From contig CAVRXH010000006.1 of NCBI GenBank assembly GCA_963725175.1, positions 4,712,001 through 4,776,000 of the forward strand: a stretch of DNA of 64,000 bases, in the 5' to 3' direction. This DNA comes from DASUBV01 sp963725175. GTDB taxonomy: Bacteria > Actinomycetota > Actinomycetes > Streptosporangiales > Streptosporangiaceae. The notes beneath the pieces were generated by a model. It worked only from the letters and a program-made list of their open reading frames with translations. It was not told where the DNA came from and ran no database searches. Both the position numbers and the translations under genes were made by a program. This document shows, piece by piece, positions 36,690 through 46,201 of this stretch. Every line of letters starts with the position of its first letter. Position 1 is the first letter of the stretch.

Positions 36690-36880
36690 CCGCCGTGGCG
36701 CGGCTCGCGGCGCGACGGCCAGCGCGCCCAGGCAGCACCGCGCTGACCGGCGTGGCGGCTCGCGGCGCGGCGGCCAGCGCAGCCAGGCGGCACCGCGCTG
36801 CCCGCCGTGACGGCTCGCGGCGCGGGGGCCGGCGCAGCCGGGCGGCACCGCGCTGACCGCCGTGGCGGCCCGCCAGCCGG
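36678..36880 (+). repeat. 55-bp tandem repeat array
   Basis: Units begin at 36678 (57 bp), 36735, 36790 and 36845 (partial). Each starts GCACCGCGCTGACCGCCGTG or close. The first unit includes the stop codon of the CofC gene, so the array seems to have expanded from that gene's 3' end. It fills the gap to the convergent RAM-domain gene. Confidence 0.85.
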
Positions 36881-36884
36881 CAGG

Positions 36885-37118
36885 CTAGAAGTGGACGATG
36901 GGGCAGGTCAGGGTACGGGTGATGCCGGACACGCCCTGGATCTGCGCGACGACCAGCTTGCCGAGATCATCGACATTGTCGGCCTCGGCGCGCACGATCA
37001 CGTCGTACGGGCCGGTCACGTCGTCGGCCTGCATGACACCGGTGATCTTGCTGATGTAGGTGGCTACGTCGGCGGCCTTCCCGACTTCGGTCTGGACGAG
37101 GATGTACGCCTGAACCAT
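36885..37118 (-). CDS. Stand-alone Lrp/AsnC ligand-binding (RAM) domain protein
   Basis: This 77-residue protein consists only of the effector-binding fold of Lrp/AsnC regulators: VQAYILVQTEVGKAADVATYIS, GVMQADDVTGPYDVIVRAEADNVDDL and GVSGITRTLTCPIVHF. No DNA-binding domain is present. Such stand-alone RAM proteins are common in actinobacteria and may sense amino acids or bind to a full-length partner. The GAGGAGGGCGAC stretch before the ATG is a good ribosome site. Confidence 0.9.
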   Translation of the reverse strand: MVQAYILVQTEVGKAADVATYISKITGVMQADDVTGPYDVIVRAEADNVDDLGKLVVAQIQGVSGITRTLTCPIVHF

Positions 37119-37172
37119 GTCGCCCTCCTCGGTCGGATTAGTACCGCCAACGCTACCGTAGTGAGGCGGCCA

Positions 37173-38291
37173 ATGGCGCAGGCGTTAGCCGCCGTATTGG
37201 CCGTGTCTGTCAGCAGGCGCGCCGAGTCCCGGCCTGGCTGGGACTTCTACGGGGCGGGGGAGATCGCGTCACGGCACCGGGAGGCCGCCATCACCGTCGC
37301 GGAGCTAGGCGAGTTCGGCTTGATCGCGGCCATCGCGGAACTGCTGCCGCGCGAGCCCGCGCCGCTGCTGGGCGTCGGTGACGACGCCGCCGTGGTGGCC
37401 GCTCCGGACGGCCGGGTGGTGGCCACGACCGACCTGCTGGCCGAGGGCAGGCACTTCCGCCGAGACTGGTCGGGACCGGTCGATATCGGGGCAAAGGCCG
37501 CCGCGCAGAACCTGGCCGACGTGGCGGCGATGGGCGCGGAGCCCTCGGCGCTGCTCGTCGGCCTCGCTACACCGGGAGACCTGGCCGTCGACTGGGCGCT
37601 TGACCTGGTCCGGGGGATGATCGCCGAGTGCGGCCGGGCCGGCGCGGCCATCGCCGGCGGCGATATCACCAGCTCGGATTCGCTGCTGCTGGCCATCACC
37701 GCGCTCGGGAACCTGGCCGGCCGGGCGCCGGTGACCAGGAGCGGTGCCCGCCCCGGCGACGTGCTGGCGGTGGCTGGGCGGCTCGGCTGGTCCGCGGCGG
37801 GCCTGGCCCTGCTCGCGGCAGGCGCCGCAGGCGGCCAGGGCGGCACCGGCTTGGTCGGTGCCGGGCCAGACGGCGCCGGGCTGGAGGCTGCCGTCAGGGA
37901 CGAGCTGGTCGCCGCGCACCGGCGGCCGCAGCCGCCCTATGCCGCCGGGCCGCGGGCGGCCCGGCTCGGCGCGACCTCGATGATCGACATCAGCGACGGG
38001 CTCGTGCAGGATCTCGGTCATGTCGCGGCGGCTAGCGGCGTGCGGGTCGACATCGACAGCGGGCGACTGCCCCGGACCGGCCCGCTGCGGACCGCCGCCG
38101 CCGCGCTCAGCGTGGACTGGCGGGACTGGGCACTGGCCGGCGGGGAGGATCACGCCATCGCGGCCACGTTCGGGCCAGAAATCCAGTTGCCGGACGAGTG
38201 GATTGTCATCGGGACAGTGCGCGCGGGAACGGGCGTTCTGGTGGACACCCGGCCCTGGGACCGGGGCGGCGGCTGGAATCATTTCGCCTGA
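37173..38291 (+). CDS. thiL: Thiamine-monophosphate kinase
   Basis: ThiL phosphorylates thiamine monophosphate to the active diphosphate. The protein has TVAELGEFGLIAAIAELLP, the Mg-binding GVGDDAAVVAAPDG, ATTDLLAEGRHFRRDW, AAQNLADVAAMGAEPSALLV, GGDITSSDSLLLAITALG and SMIDISDGLVQDLGHVAAAS, all conserved. The start is uncertain: ATG 37173 has GAGGCGG upstream but gives 372 residues, longer than usual; GTG 37203 is a possible alternative. An Ala/Gly-rich insert near residue 220 also adds length. It is divergent from the RAM-domain gene. Confidence 0.95.
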   Translation: MAQALAAVLAVSVSRRAESRPGWDFYGAGEIASRHREAAITVAELGEFGLIAAIAELLPREPAPLLGVGDDAAVVAAPDGRVVATTDLLAEGRHFRRDWSGPVDIGAKAAAQNLADVAAMGAEPSALLVGLATPGDLAVDWALDLVRGMIAECGRAGAAIAGGDITSSDSLLLAITALGNLAGRAPVTRSGARPGDVLAVAGRLGWSAAGLALLAAGAAGGQGGTGLVGAGPDGAGLEAAVRDELVAAHRRPQPPYAAGPRAARLGATSMIDISDGLVQDLGHVAAASGVRVDIDSGRLPRTGPLRTAAAALSVDWRDWALAGGEDHAIAATFGPEIQLPDEWIVIGTVRAGTGVLVDTRPWDRGGGWNHFA

Positions 38292-38374
38292 CAGACACGG
38301 AGGTATCACGCGAGTCCGCCCAGGTATTTCGTCACCGCTGGCTGATTGAGCCCGCACTTGATATAAACCCCGTG

Positions 38375-39700
38375 ATGGCCCGTCATCGCAAGGAGTGCCC
38401 ACCGAAGCGCAGAGCGCTGGCCCCAGGCGACAGGCCTGGCCGCCGCGTTCCGCTGAGCGCTGCGATCGACGCGGCCCGCGCAGCACTGGAATCCGTGCGC
38501 TCAGACGCGCCTTCGGATGACCCTGGACAGCCGCCTGCCGGACTCGCCGACCCTGCTGTGCCCGTGGTCCCGATGCTGCACGACCAGGAGACCATCGAGC
38601 TGCCGGCGGCGACGATGTACCCGGCCCCGGTCGGCGACGCCTACGACGCTGCCGGCGACGCCAACGACGCCGACGACACTGTCCCGCCCGGCGTCATCCC
38701 GCCCGGCGTCATCCCGTCGCACGGCCGGCCGCGCGCCCGCCGGCCAGGCAGGTACCAGCGGCCCGAGCGGGCGGCCCGGCCGCCCAGGGCACCGCGGGCC
38801 AGCCGGTCCCGCAGCAGGCCGCCAGCGGGCGGCCGCCCGCCAGGAGGCGCAGTCGGCCAGCCCAGGCCCCGGATGCGCGGCCTGCTAGTCACGCCCTGGT
38901 TCGCGGCGGGCGCCGGCTTCGTGATCGCGGCGGCGCTGGCGCTGAACTCCCCGCACACCGTGCTCACCTACAAGCCGAACACCATCCCGTGCGACAACTG
39001 CAAATCACCGGCACCATCGCGCGGCGCGCTGGCCAGCGCGCACCCTGGCGTGATCCTCAGGCCGGCCAAGCAGCAGCCCGCCCACGGCCACCGGGCCACC
39101 CGCGGCCAGGCCGCCACCGCGGGCCTGGCGGTCGGGTACCGGGTGGTCTGGCACAAGGACGGCGAGTTCGGCGCCATCATCACCGTCCCGGCGAGCGCGG
39201 CCACGCACGGCTGGAAACTGAGCTTCGACATCCCCGGCACCAGGATCACCGGAGTCTGGGGAGCGCAATGGGCGCCGGCCGCCGGCGAGCACGGCGGCCT
39301 GGCGAGCGTGCCCGCGCCGCATCCGGCGCAGCCCTGGGGGCCAGGCCACCACGGCGGCCCCGGCAGCCGCGGGCCCGGGCACCGGCAGCCTGGCCGCGGG
39401 CACGGCGGCCGGCCCGGCCGCGGCGGCGGGCATGGCGGCGGGCGCGGTCACGGCGGGGGCTGGGGCCAGAGCGGCTCGCCGCGGTCGGGCACTGCCAGCG
39501 CGCGGAGTTACCAGGCCGCGATCGCGGCGATGGCCGCGATGGGCATCAAGGCTCAGCCGGGCCTGCTCAGCCAGGCCCAGCTCGACGGCGACGCGGCCGG
39601 CTGGTCGCAGCAGGACGTCAGGTTCCTGGTGATCGCCGCGGGGAATCCGCGGACGCCGGACGCCTGCGTGCTGAACAACGCCGCCTGCCACTTCGGCTGA
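38375..39700 (+). CDS. Single-pass membrane protein with Gly/His-rich exterior
   Basis: I do not recognise this 441-residue protein. A disordered cytoplasmic part of about 170 residues, ending in an Arg/Pro-rich stretch, leads to one membrane helix (LLVTPWFAAGAGFVIAAALAL). Outside it has a CDNC motif, a predicted beta region (VGYRVVWHKDGEFGAIITVP … WKLSFDIPG, like a cellulose-binding fold), a long Gly/His/Arg-rich stretch with repeated HGG, and a C-terminal helical end with two more Cys. ATG 38375 or GTG 38372 could start it; GATATAAACC just before suggests a leaderless mRNA. It lies between thiL and thiD but has no visible thiamine link. Confidence 0.7.
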   Translation: MARHRKECPPKRRALAPGDRPGRRVPLSAAIDAARAALESVRSDAPSDDPGQPPAGLADPAVPVVPMLHDQETIELPAATMYPAPVGDAYDAAGDANDADDTVPPGVIPPGVIPSHGRPRARRPGRYQRPERAARPPRAPRASRSRSRPPAGGRPPGGAVGQPRPRMRGLLVTPWFAAGAGFVIAAALALNSPHTVLTYKPNTIPCDNCKSPAPSRGALASAHPGVILRPAKQQPAHGHRATRGQAATAGLAVGYRVVWHKDGEFGAIITVPASAATHGWKLSFDIPGTRITGVWGAQWAPAAGEHGGLASVPAPHPAQPWGPGHHGGPGSRGPGHRQPGRGHGGRPGRGGGHGGGRGHGGGWGQSGSPRSGTASARSYQAAIAAMAAMGIKAQPGLLSQAQLDGDAAGWSQQDVRFLVIAAGNPRTPDACVLNNAACHFG

Positions 39701-39701
39701 C

Positions 39702-39763
39702 GGCCCGGACCTGAGCGCCCGGACCTGGCCGCCCGGACCTGAGCGCCCGGACCTGGCCGGCGG
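39702..39763 (+). repeat. Short tandem repeats after the membrane-protein gene
   Basis: CCCGGACCTGAGCG and CCCGGACCTGGCCG alternate about four times between the stop and thiD. Nothing else is visible in the gap. Confidence 0.6.
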
Positions 39764-39794
39764 CGGGCCGGCCCGCCGGACATAGGCTGGCGGC

Positions 39795-40595
39795 ATGGCC
39801 ATCGCACCGCCGAGAGTCCTGGCAATCGCTGGTTCCGATTCCGGTGGGGGCGCCGGCATTCAGGCCGATCTCAAGACCATGCTGGCCATGGGCGTGCACG
39901 GGATGACCGCCGTGACCGCCGTGACCGCGCAGAACTCCATCGGCGTGCAGGGCTACTGGGAACTGCCCGCCGAGGCGGTCAGGGCGCAGCTCGGCTCGGT
40001 GCTCGGCGACATCGGCGTGGACGCGGTGAAGACCGGCATGCTGGCGTCGGCGACGATCGTGGACGCGGTCTGCGCGGAACTGGCCCTCGGCGCCGCGCCG
40101 CTGGTGGTCGACCCGGTAGCGGTGTCCAAGCACGGCGACAGCCTGCTGTCGGCTGGCACCCTGGAGGCGATCAGGGACCGGCTGCTCCCGCTGGCCACGG
40201 TGGTCACGCCGAACCTGCTGGAGGCGGAGCTGCTGACCGGCATGACGATCAAGGACGAGGACGCGATGCTGCGCGCCGCCGGGCTGATCGAGTCCATGGG
40301 GCCGCGGTGGGTCCTGGTCAAGGGCGGGCACCTGCCTGGCGACCCGGTGGACCTGCTAGTGCACGGCGTCACGGCCATCCGCTACCCCGGCGAGCGGATC
40401 GACAGCAGGCACACCCACGGCACGGGCTGCACGCTGGCCTCGGCCATCGCCTCGCGGATGGCGCTCGGGGACGACGCGCCGGCCGCCGTGGCGGCGGCGC
40501 GGGAGTACATCGCGGGCGCGATCGAGGGCGGCTTCCCGCTTGGCGGCGGTATCGGCCCGGTGGATCACGGCTGGCGGCTGCGCCGGGACGCGTAA
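39795..40595 (+). CDS. thiD: Hydroxymethylpyrimidine/phosphomethylpyrimidine kinase
   Basis: ThiD phosphorylates HMP and then HMP-P for thiamine synthesis. The 266-residue ribokinase-fold protein shows VLAIAGSDSGGGAGIQADLKTM, TAVTAQNSIGVQ, VKTGMLASATIVDAV, VVDPVAVSKHG, TPNLLEAELLTG, WVLVKGGHLPGDPVDLL and the anion hole and catalytic Asp region SRHTHGTGCTLASAIAS. It is intact. ThiL and ThiD lie close together, so part of thiamine activation is clustered here. Confidence 0.97.
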   Translation: MAIAPPRVLAIAGSDSGGGAGIQADLKTMLAMGVHGMTAVTAVTAQNSIGVQGYWELPAEAVRAQLGSVLGDIGVDAVKTGMLASATIVDAVCAELALGAAPLVVDPVAVSKHGDSLLSAGTLEAIRDRLLPLATVVTPNLLEAELLTGMTIKDEDAMLRAAGLIESMGPRWVLVKGGHLPGDPVDLLVHGVTAIRYPGERIDSRHTHGTGCTLASAIASRMALGDDAPAAVAAAREYIAGAIEGGFPLGGGIGPVDHGWRLRRDA

Positions 40596-40603
40596 TCGGG
40601 TGC

Positions 40604-40789
40604 CTAGCGGGTGACCTTTCCTGCCTTGATGCAGGAGGTGCACACGTTCAGCCGGCGAGGGGTCTTGCCCACCATCGCGCGCACGCGCTGGATGTTCGGG
40701 TTAAAGCGGCGCGGGGTGCGGCGGTGCGAGAACGACACGTTGTTGCCGAAGTTCGGCCCCTTACCGCAGACGTCGCAGACGGCAGCCAC
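40604..40789 (-). CDS. rpmB: 50S ribosomal protein L28
   Basis: This is a 61-residue L28 with the zinc-ribbon (C+) form: CDVCGKGPNFGNNVSFSHRR, then NVCTSC. GTG 40789 follows GGAG by seven bases; the open frame extends upstream but the family starts here. It is divergent from recG, 242 nt away. No Zur-type box was noticed in the gap. Confidence 0.96.
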   Translation of the reverse strand: MAAVCDVCGKGPNFGNNVSFSHRRTPRRFNPNIQRVRAMVGKTPRRLNVCTSCIKAGKVTR

Positions 40790-41031
40790 GGGACGCTCCA
40801 AAGGGTGATAGTCAGATGGGTCATCGCCCCGGCATAACCAGGGCAGTCGGTGCAGGATATCCGACGACAGGCGCGGTGCGCGAGCCGGACGCCGGTCCTG
40901 GCCCGCCACCGCCAGGCCCGGCAGCGCCCGGCCAGGCGGCGGGCGCACCGCACTGACGGTGTCACGGCCTATCCTGCCGGTGTAGTCCGACGGGGAGGCG
41001 GCGCGGCGACGGCGGGAGGCACAGGAGCTAG

Positions 41032-43276
41032 ATGGCCACGATTGCGGATCCGCTGCGCCTGGTCGTCGGCGACAAGGCGGCCAAGCGCCTGGACGAGGCG
41101 TTCGGCCTGCGCACAATGGGGGACCTGCTCAGCCATTACCCCCGCAGGTGCGACCCCAGGGGCGAGCTGACCAGCCTGGCCCAGCTGCGCGACGGCGAGC
41201 ATGTCACCGTTCAGGCCGAGATCGCGGCGGTGTCAAGCCGCAAGATGCACAACCGGCCCGGCTCTATCTTCGAGGCGGTCGTCACCGACGGGCACGGCCG
41301 CCTGACCCTGACCTTCTTCGGCCGCGGGCGGCAGGACTGGCGGCTGAACGACCTCCAGCCCGGGGTCCGCGGGCTGTTCTCCGGCCATGTGTCGACTTTT
41401 CGCGGCAAGCGCCAGCTCGCGCACCCCGACTACGAGCTGCTGGGCGGTGGTCCCGCGCAGGCGCGGGCCGCCGAGTTCGCCAGCGAGCTGATCCCGGTCT
41501 ACCCGGCCACCAGCAAGCTGTCGTCCTGGCGGATCGCGGACTCGGTGCGGATCGCGCTAGACGTGCTCGACGTGCCAGAGGACCCGCTGCCAGAAGGGCT
41601 GCGCCGCGAGCACGACCTGTGCGGCCTGGCCGACGCGCTGCGCGGCATCCACCGGCCCGCCGACCGCGCCGACGAGCGCCGGGCGAAGAAGCGGCTCAAG
41701 TGGGACGAGGCGTTCGTCCTGCAGGTGGTGCTGGCCCAGCGCCGGAGGGCAGCGGCGGCCTACTCGGCTCTGCCGCGGCCGGCGGTCGAGTCGGGGCTGC
41801 TCGCCGAGTTCGACGCCGCACTGCCGTTCGAGCTGCACGGTCGGCCAGCAGCTCGCCGGGGCCACCATCGCGGACGAGATGTCCCGCGACCACCCGATGA
41901 ACCGGCTGCTGCAGGGCGAGGTCGGCTCCGGCAAGACGGTGATCGCCGTGCGCGCCATGCTCCAGGTGGTGGACGCGGTCGGCCAGGCCGTCCTGCTCGC
42001 GCCCACCGAGGTACTGGCCCAGCAGCATTACCGGTCGATCACCAGCCTGCTCGGGCCGCTCGCCGCCGGCGGCATGCTTGGCGGGTCCGAGCAGGCCACC
42101 AGGGTCGCGCTGCTGACCGGCTCGCTCGGCGCGGCCGGCCGCCGCAAGGCACTGCTTGAGGCGGCCTCAGGCGCGGCCGGCATCGTGATCGGCACGCACG
42201 CGCTGCTGGAGGAGAAGGTCCAGTTCGCCGACCTGGGCCTGGTGGTGGTCGATGAGCAGCACCGGTTTGGCGTCGAGCAGCGCGACTCGCTGCGCGACAA
42301 GGCCGGCGACGGGCGGCCGCACCTGCTGGTGATGACCGCCACGCCGATCCCGCGCACGGTCGCCATGACCGTCTTCGGCGACCTGGACATGTCCATCCTC
42401 ACCGAGCTGCCGGCCGGGCGGCAGCCGATCGCCACCCACGTCGTCCCGGCCGCCGAGCGGCCGAACTACCTGGCCAGGACCTGGGAGCGGATCCGGGAGG
42501 AGGTCGCCAAGGGCCGCCAGGCCTACGTGGTCTGCCCGCGGATCGGCGACGGCGAGTCTAAGGACGGCGGGACAGCCAGGGCGCGCGGCACCGAGGACGG
42601 CGAGGGGGGCTTGTGGGGCGGCCCGCTGGACGACGAGGAAGAGGGCGAGGGCGTGCCGCAGCGCCCGCCGCTGGCGGTGCTCGACCTGGCCGCGCAGCTC
42701 GGCGCCGGGCCGCTCGCCGGACTGCGGCTTGGCATCCTGCACGGCCGGCTAGCGCCGGAGGAGAAGGACAAGGTCATGCTGGCGTTCGCCGATGGCAGGG
42801 TGGACGTCCTGGTCACGACCACCGTGGTAGAGGTCGGCGTGGACGTGCCCAACGCCACCGTCATGGTGATCATGGACGCCGAGCGGTTCGGCGTCTCCCA
42901 GCTGCACCAGCTCCGCGGCCGGGTCGGCCGTGGCCAGCACGAGGGCCTGTGCCTGCTGGTCACCGAGGCCACGGAGGATGCCCCCGCGCGGCGGCGGCTG
43001 GACGCTGTCGCGTCTACCTCCGACGGGTTCCGGCTGTCGCGCATCGACCTGAAGCAGCGGCGGGAGGGCGACGTGCTCGGCACCGCCCAGGCCGGCCGCC
43101 GGTCCAGTCTCAAGATGCTGAACGTGCTCGACGACGAGGACCTGATCGGCCAGGCCAGGGCCGCCGCCATCGACCTGGTGGACGCCGACCCCGCGCTGGC
43201 CGGGCACTCCGCGCTCGCCGCCGCCGTCGCGCAGGTGACGGAGAGCGAGCGCGCGGAGTACCTGGAGAAGGCCTGA
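41032..43276 (+). CDS. recG: ATP-dependent DNA helicase RecG (frame broken at 41836)
   Basis: RecG remodels stalled forks and Holliday junctions. The first part (wedge/OB domain) reads LDEAFGLRTMGDLLSHYPRRC and GRLTLTFFGRGRQDWRLNDL. The second part carries LQGEVGSGKTVIAVRAML (Walker A), VVVDEQHRFGVEQRD, VMTATPIPRTVAM, and the C-terminal helicase motifs VTTTVVEVGVDVPNATVMV and LHQLRGRVGRG. They are in different frames. Removing C41836 turns FELHGRPA into FELTVGQQLAGATIADEM, the expected LTxGQ motif, giving about 747 residues. One extra base in the assembly is the likely cause. ATG 41032 has AGGAG upstream. Confidence 0.93.
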
Positions 43277-43289
43277 CGGGAGCGGGCAG

Positions 43290-43906
43290 GTGACCAGGAT
43301 CATCGCCGGGCTGGCCGGCGGCCGGCGGCTGACGGTCCCGCCCGGCAGGTCCACCCGGCCGACCAGCGACCGGACCAGGGAAGGGCTGTTCGGCACCGTG
43401 ACCGCGATTCGCGGCGGGCTGGACGGCGCCGCGGTGCTCGACCTGTACGCGGGGTCTGGCGCCGTCGGGCTCGAATCGCTGTCCCGCGGCGCCGCCGACG
43501 CCCTGCTGGTCGAGTCCGATGCCCGCGCGGCGCGGGTGATCAGGGCGAACATCGACGCCGTGGCGCTGCCGGGCGCCCGGCTGCTCGCCGACCGGGTGGA
43601 CCGGGTGCTGGCCAGCGGCCCGGCGGGGCGCCGCCGCGCGACTTCGTGTTCGCCGATCCTCCCTACGCCACGAGCGATAGCGACATTGAACGAATGCTCG
43701 GCGAACTGTCGCGACAGGGCTGGCTGGCCGCCGTGGCACTCGTGGTGATCGAGCGCGCCACCAGGTCCGGTCCGCTGACCTGGCCGGCCGGCTACCGCGC
43801 CGACAGGTGCCGCTCCTACGGCGAGGCGACGCTCTGGTACGGTCTGCGCGCAGGCGCGGCTTCGGCCGGCACGGGGCCTGCGGAACCGCAGCAGACGGGA
43901 GCGTGA
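43290..43906 (+). CDS. rsmD: 16S rRNA (guanine966-N2)-methyltransferase (frame broken at 43625–43628)
   Basis: RsmD methylates G966 of 16S rRNA. The first part reads TRIIAGLAGGRRLTVPPG, RPTSDRTREGLFGTV and the SAM motif VLDLYAGSGAVGLESLSRGA. The catalytic motif appears only in the next frame as FVFADPPYATSDSDI. One missing G in the run at 43625–43628 explains this; restoring it gives about 205 residues, normal for the family. GTG 43290 follows recG by 13 nt. The stop overlaps the GTG of coaD. Confidence 0.93.
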
Positions 43907-43911
43907 TCGGC

Positions 43912-44391
43912 GTGCGGCGAGTGGTCTGCCCTGGCTCTTTCGATCCGGTGACCAACGGGCACCTCGACATCATCTCGCGGGCCGCAACGTTCTGCGATGA
44001 GGTGGTCGTGGCCGTGGCGCCGAACCGGGCCAAGACCGGCCTGTTCAGCGCCGACGAGCGGGTCGAGATGCTCCGCGAGGTCACCAAGTCATACGCCAAC
44101 GTGCGGGTGGCCAGGTTCGACGGCCTGATCGTCGATTTCTGCCGGGACAACAACATCTCGGCCATCATCAAGGGCCTGCGGGCGGTTAGCGATTTTGACT
44201 ACGAGATGCAGATGGCCCAGATGAACTACAGCCAGGCCGGGGTCGAGACGCTGTTCATGACCACCAACCCGCTGTACGCGTTCCTGTCCTCCAGCCTGGT
44301 CAAGGAGTTCGCCAAGTACGGCGGCGACGTGAGCGGGCTGGTGCCGCCGCCGGTCGCCGAGCGGCTCAGCCAGGCGCTGCGGGCCGGGTAG
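43912..44391 (+). CDS. coaD: Phosphopantetheine adenylyltransferase
   Basis: CoaD makes dephospho-CoA from 4'-phosphopantetheine and ATP. The 159-residue protein has VVCPGSFDPVTNGHLDII, AVAPNRAKTGLFSADERVEM, IIKGLRAVSDFDYEMQMAQMN and FLSSSLVKEFAKYGGDVSGLVPP. The GTG at 43903 overlaps the rsmD stop but leaves almost no room for the GGGAG at 43897–43901, so GTG 43912 is preferred and gives the normal length. The rsmD–coaD pairing is standard. Confidence 0.96.
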   Translation: MRRVVCPGSFDPVTNGHLDIISRAATFCDEVVVAVAPNRAKTGLFSADERVEMLREVTKSYANVRVARFDGLIVDFCRDNNISAIIKGLRAVSDFDYEMQMAQMNYSQAGVETLFMTTNPLYAFLSSSLVKEFAKYGGDVSGLVPPPVAERLSQALRAG

Positions 44392-44449
44392 CTGGACCGG
44401 GTGGCGGGCCGGGCGAGGAGCCTGACCTTGCGCCGCGCGCGGCGCAAGT

Positions 44450-44479
44450 TGGGCTTCACCCTGGCAGGCCGGTAGGCTA
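44450..44479 (+). promoter_or_regulatory. Likely promoter before the YceD–rpmF–rnc–mutM group
   Basis: TTGGGC (44450–44455), 18-bp spacer, TAGGCT (44474–44479), about 14–35 nt before the candidate ATGs. Confidence 0.4.
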
Positions 44480-44492
44480 GGCGGCCAATGCC

Positions 44493-45171
44493 ATGCCACA
44501 ACCGCTTTCTGCCATGCCTCATCAGCGAAAAGCACACCGCAGGCGCCTAGATCCGGGCGCGCCGCTTGTCTTCGACATAGCGGCGCTCGGACCTGGGACC
44601 GCGCGCACCGAGCGGCGCACCAGGTCCGGCCCCGGCCGGAATGGGCGTCGAGATGGTGCATGTGCCCGAAGGCGGCGAACTTGAGCTGGATGTCCAGCTT
44701 GAGGGCGTCACCGAGGGCGTGCTGGTCACCGCCACGGTGACCGCTCCGCTTGCGGGCGAGTGCGCGCGGTGCCTGGAGCCGTTCACCTCGGCGACGAGTG
44801 TCCGGTTCCAGGAGCTGTTCGCGCTGACGGAGGACGTGGCGGGGCCGGACGGATATGTCCTGGACGCGGACGGCTTGCTGGACCTGGAGCCGGCGCTGCG
44901 GGACGCGCTCGTACTTGAGCTGCCGCTGTCGCCGCTGTGCGCGGAGGACTGCCAGGGGCTCTGCTCCGAGTGCGGCGTCCGGCTCGCTGACGCCGAGCCC
45001 GGTCACGGGCACGACCAGCGGGGCCCGCTGTGGGAGGCGCTGAAGAACGTTCGCGTGGGCGAGCCGGAGGCGAGCCCGGGCGAAGATAGGTCGGCACCGG
45101 ACCAGGCGGCCGGACCGGAAACGAGCACGCGCCGGACGGAACCCGTGCCGGAACGAGTGAAGGAGCCCTAG
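44493..45171 (+). CDS. YceD-family (DUF177) protein (frame broken at 44634)
   Basis: YceD proteins precede L32 in most bacteria and have been linked to 23S rRNA accumulation. The conserved N-terminus (RRLDPGAPLVFDIAALG) is in one frame and the rest (MGVEMVHVPEGGELELDVQLE, the zinc-binding-type CARCLEPF and CAEDCQGLCSECG) in another. Removing one G of the GG at 44634–44635 joins them as TRSGPAGMGVEM. The restored protein is about 220 residues. The start is either ATG 44493 or ATG 44514. The charged C-terminal tail is variable. It ends on the base before the L32 start. Confidence 0.85.
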
Positions 45172-45348
45172 GTGGCGGTACCCAAGCGGAAGATGTCGCG
45201 GAGCAACACCCGGTCGCGCCGGGCGCAGTGGAAGACCACGCTGCCGCAGCTCGTGGCCTGCCCGAACTGCCGCGAGCGCAAGCTGCCGCACACCGCGTGC
45301 CCGACCTGCGGCACGTACAACAGGCGCCAGGTCGTCACTCCTTCCTGA
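45172..45348 (+). CDS. rpmF: 50S ribosomal protein L32
   Basis: This 58-residue L32 begins VAVPKRKMSRSNTRSRRAQW and has a zinc ribbon: CPNCRERKLPHTACPTCG. GTG 45172 follows the yceD TAG directly; AAGGAG at 45160–45165 is the ribosome site. This is the standard yceD-rpmF-rnc order. Confidence 0.96.
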   Translation: MAVPKRKMSRSNTRSRRAQWKTTLPQLVACPNCRERKLPHTACPTCGTYNRRQVVTPS

Positions 45349-45403
45349 GGCGCCGCGCAGCGGGGGACGCGCGCGGCGCGGTCACGCGGGGAAGGAGATG
45401 TTC

Positions 45404-46198
45404 GTGGGCGGTTCGACGTCTGATGGCCAGGCGCCGGATGCGGATGTTGCCGAGCTGCTCGCTCAGCTAGAGGCGCCGCTCGGCGCGGAGCTGCTGGAGC
45501 GTGCCCTCATGCACCGCTCCTTCGCTTACGAGAACGGCGGGCTGCCGACCAACGAGCGGCTGGAGTTCCTGGGGGACTCCGTGCTCGGGCTGATCGTCAC
45601 CGACACGCTGTTCCGGAAGTACCCGGACCTTCCGGAGGGCCAGCTCGCCAAGCTGCGGGCGGCCGTGGTCAACATGCGGGCGCTCGCCGACGTGGCACGC
45701 GGCCTGAAGCTCGGCGCCTACGTGCGGCTGGGCAAGGGCGAGGAAGGCACCGGTGGCCGGGACAAGTCCTCGATCCTGGCCGACACCCTGGAGGCCGTCA
45801 TCGGCGCCGTCTACCTCGAGCAGGGGCTGCCGGAGGCGGACCGGCTGGTGCACCGGCTCTTCGACCCGGTGATCGCCAGGTCGGCCAGGCTCGGCGCCGG
45901 GCTGGACTGGAAGACCTCGCTGCAGGAACTCACCGCCGCCGAGGTGCTCGGCGTCCCCGAGTATCACGTCGAGGAGAGCGGCCCCGACCACCAGAAGTCG
46001 TTCCGCGCCAGCGTGCGGATCGGGACGCAGACCTACGGCGAGGGCGAGGGCCGGTCCAAGAAGGAAGCCGAGCAGCAGGCCGCCGAGGCGGCCTGGCGGG
46101 CCATCACCGCCGGCCTGGCCCCCGCGGAGGCGGGCGATGCGGGCGCCGACGACGATAACGGGGGATCGTCAGGAGCGCGGCTGCCAGGGAACGGCTAG
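45404..46198 (+). CDS. rnc: Ribonuclease III
   Basis: RNase III cleaves double-stranded RNA in rRNA processing and mRNA turnover. The catalytic signature is NERLEFLGDSVLGL, with the second acidic site DTLEAVIGAVYLE. The double-stranded RNA-binding domain at the end has KTSLQELTAAEVLGVPEYHV and KEAEQQAAEAAWRAI. The frame has ATG at 45398, but GGAAGGAG abuts it; GTG 45404, six bases after that site, is the better start (264 residues). Confidence 0.96.
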   Translation: MGGSTSDGQAPDADVAELLAQLEAPLGAELLERALMHRSFAYENGGLPTNERLEFLGDSVLGLIVTDTLFRKYPDLPEGQLAKLRAAVVNMRALADVARGLKLGAYVRLGKGEEGTGGRDKSSILADTLEAVIGAVYLEQGLPEADRLVHRLFDPVIARSARLGAGLDWKTSLQELTAAEVLGVPEYHVEESGPDHQKSFRASVRIGTQTYGEGEGRSKKEAEQQAAEAAWRAITAGLAPAEAGDAGADDDNGGSSGARLPGNG

Positions 46199-46201
46199 CG
46201 C

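Noticed and set aside
40790..41031. Zur or other operator between rpmB and recG
   Set aside because: No palindrome resembling a known metal-regulator site is visible, and the L28 here is the zinc-ribbon form not normally under Zur.
41832..41880. Programmed ribosomal frameshift in recG
   Set aside because: No slippery run or downstream structure is present, and the correction is a simple one-base removal that restores the LTxGQ motif.
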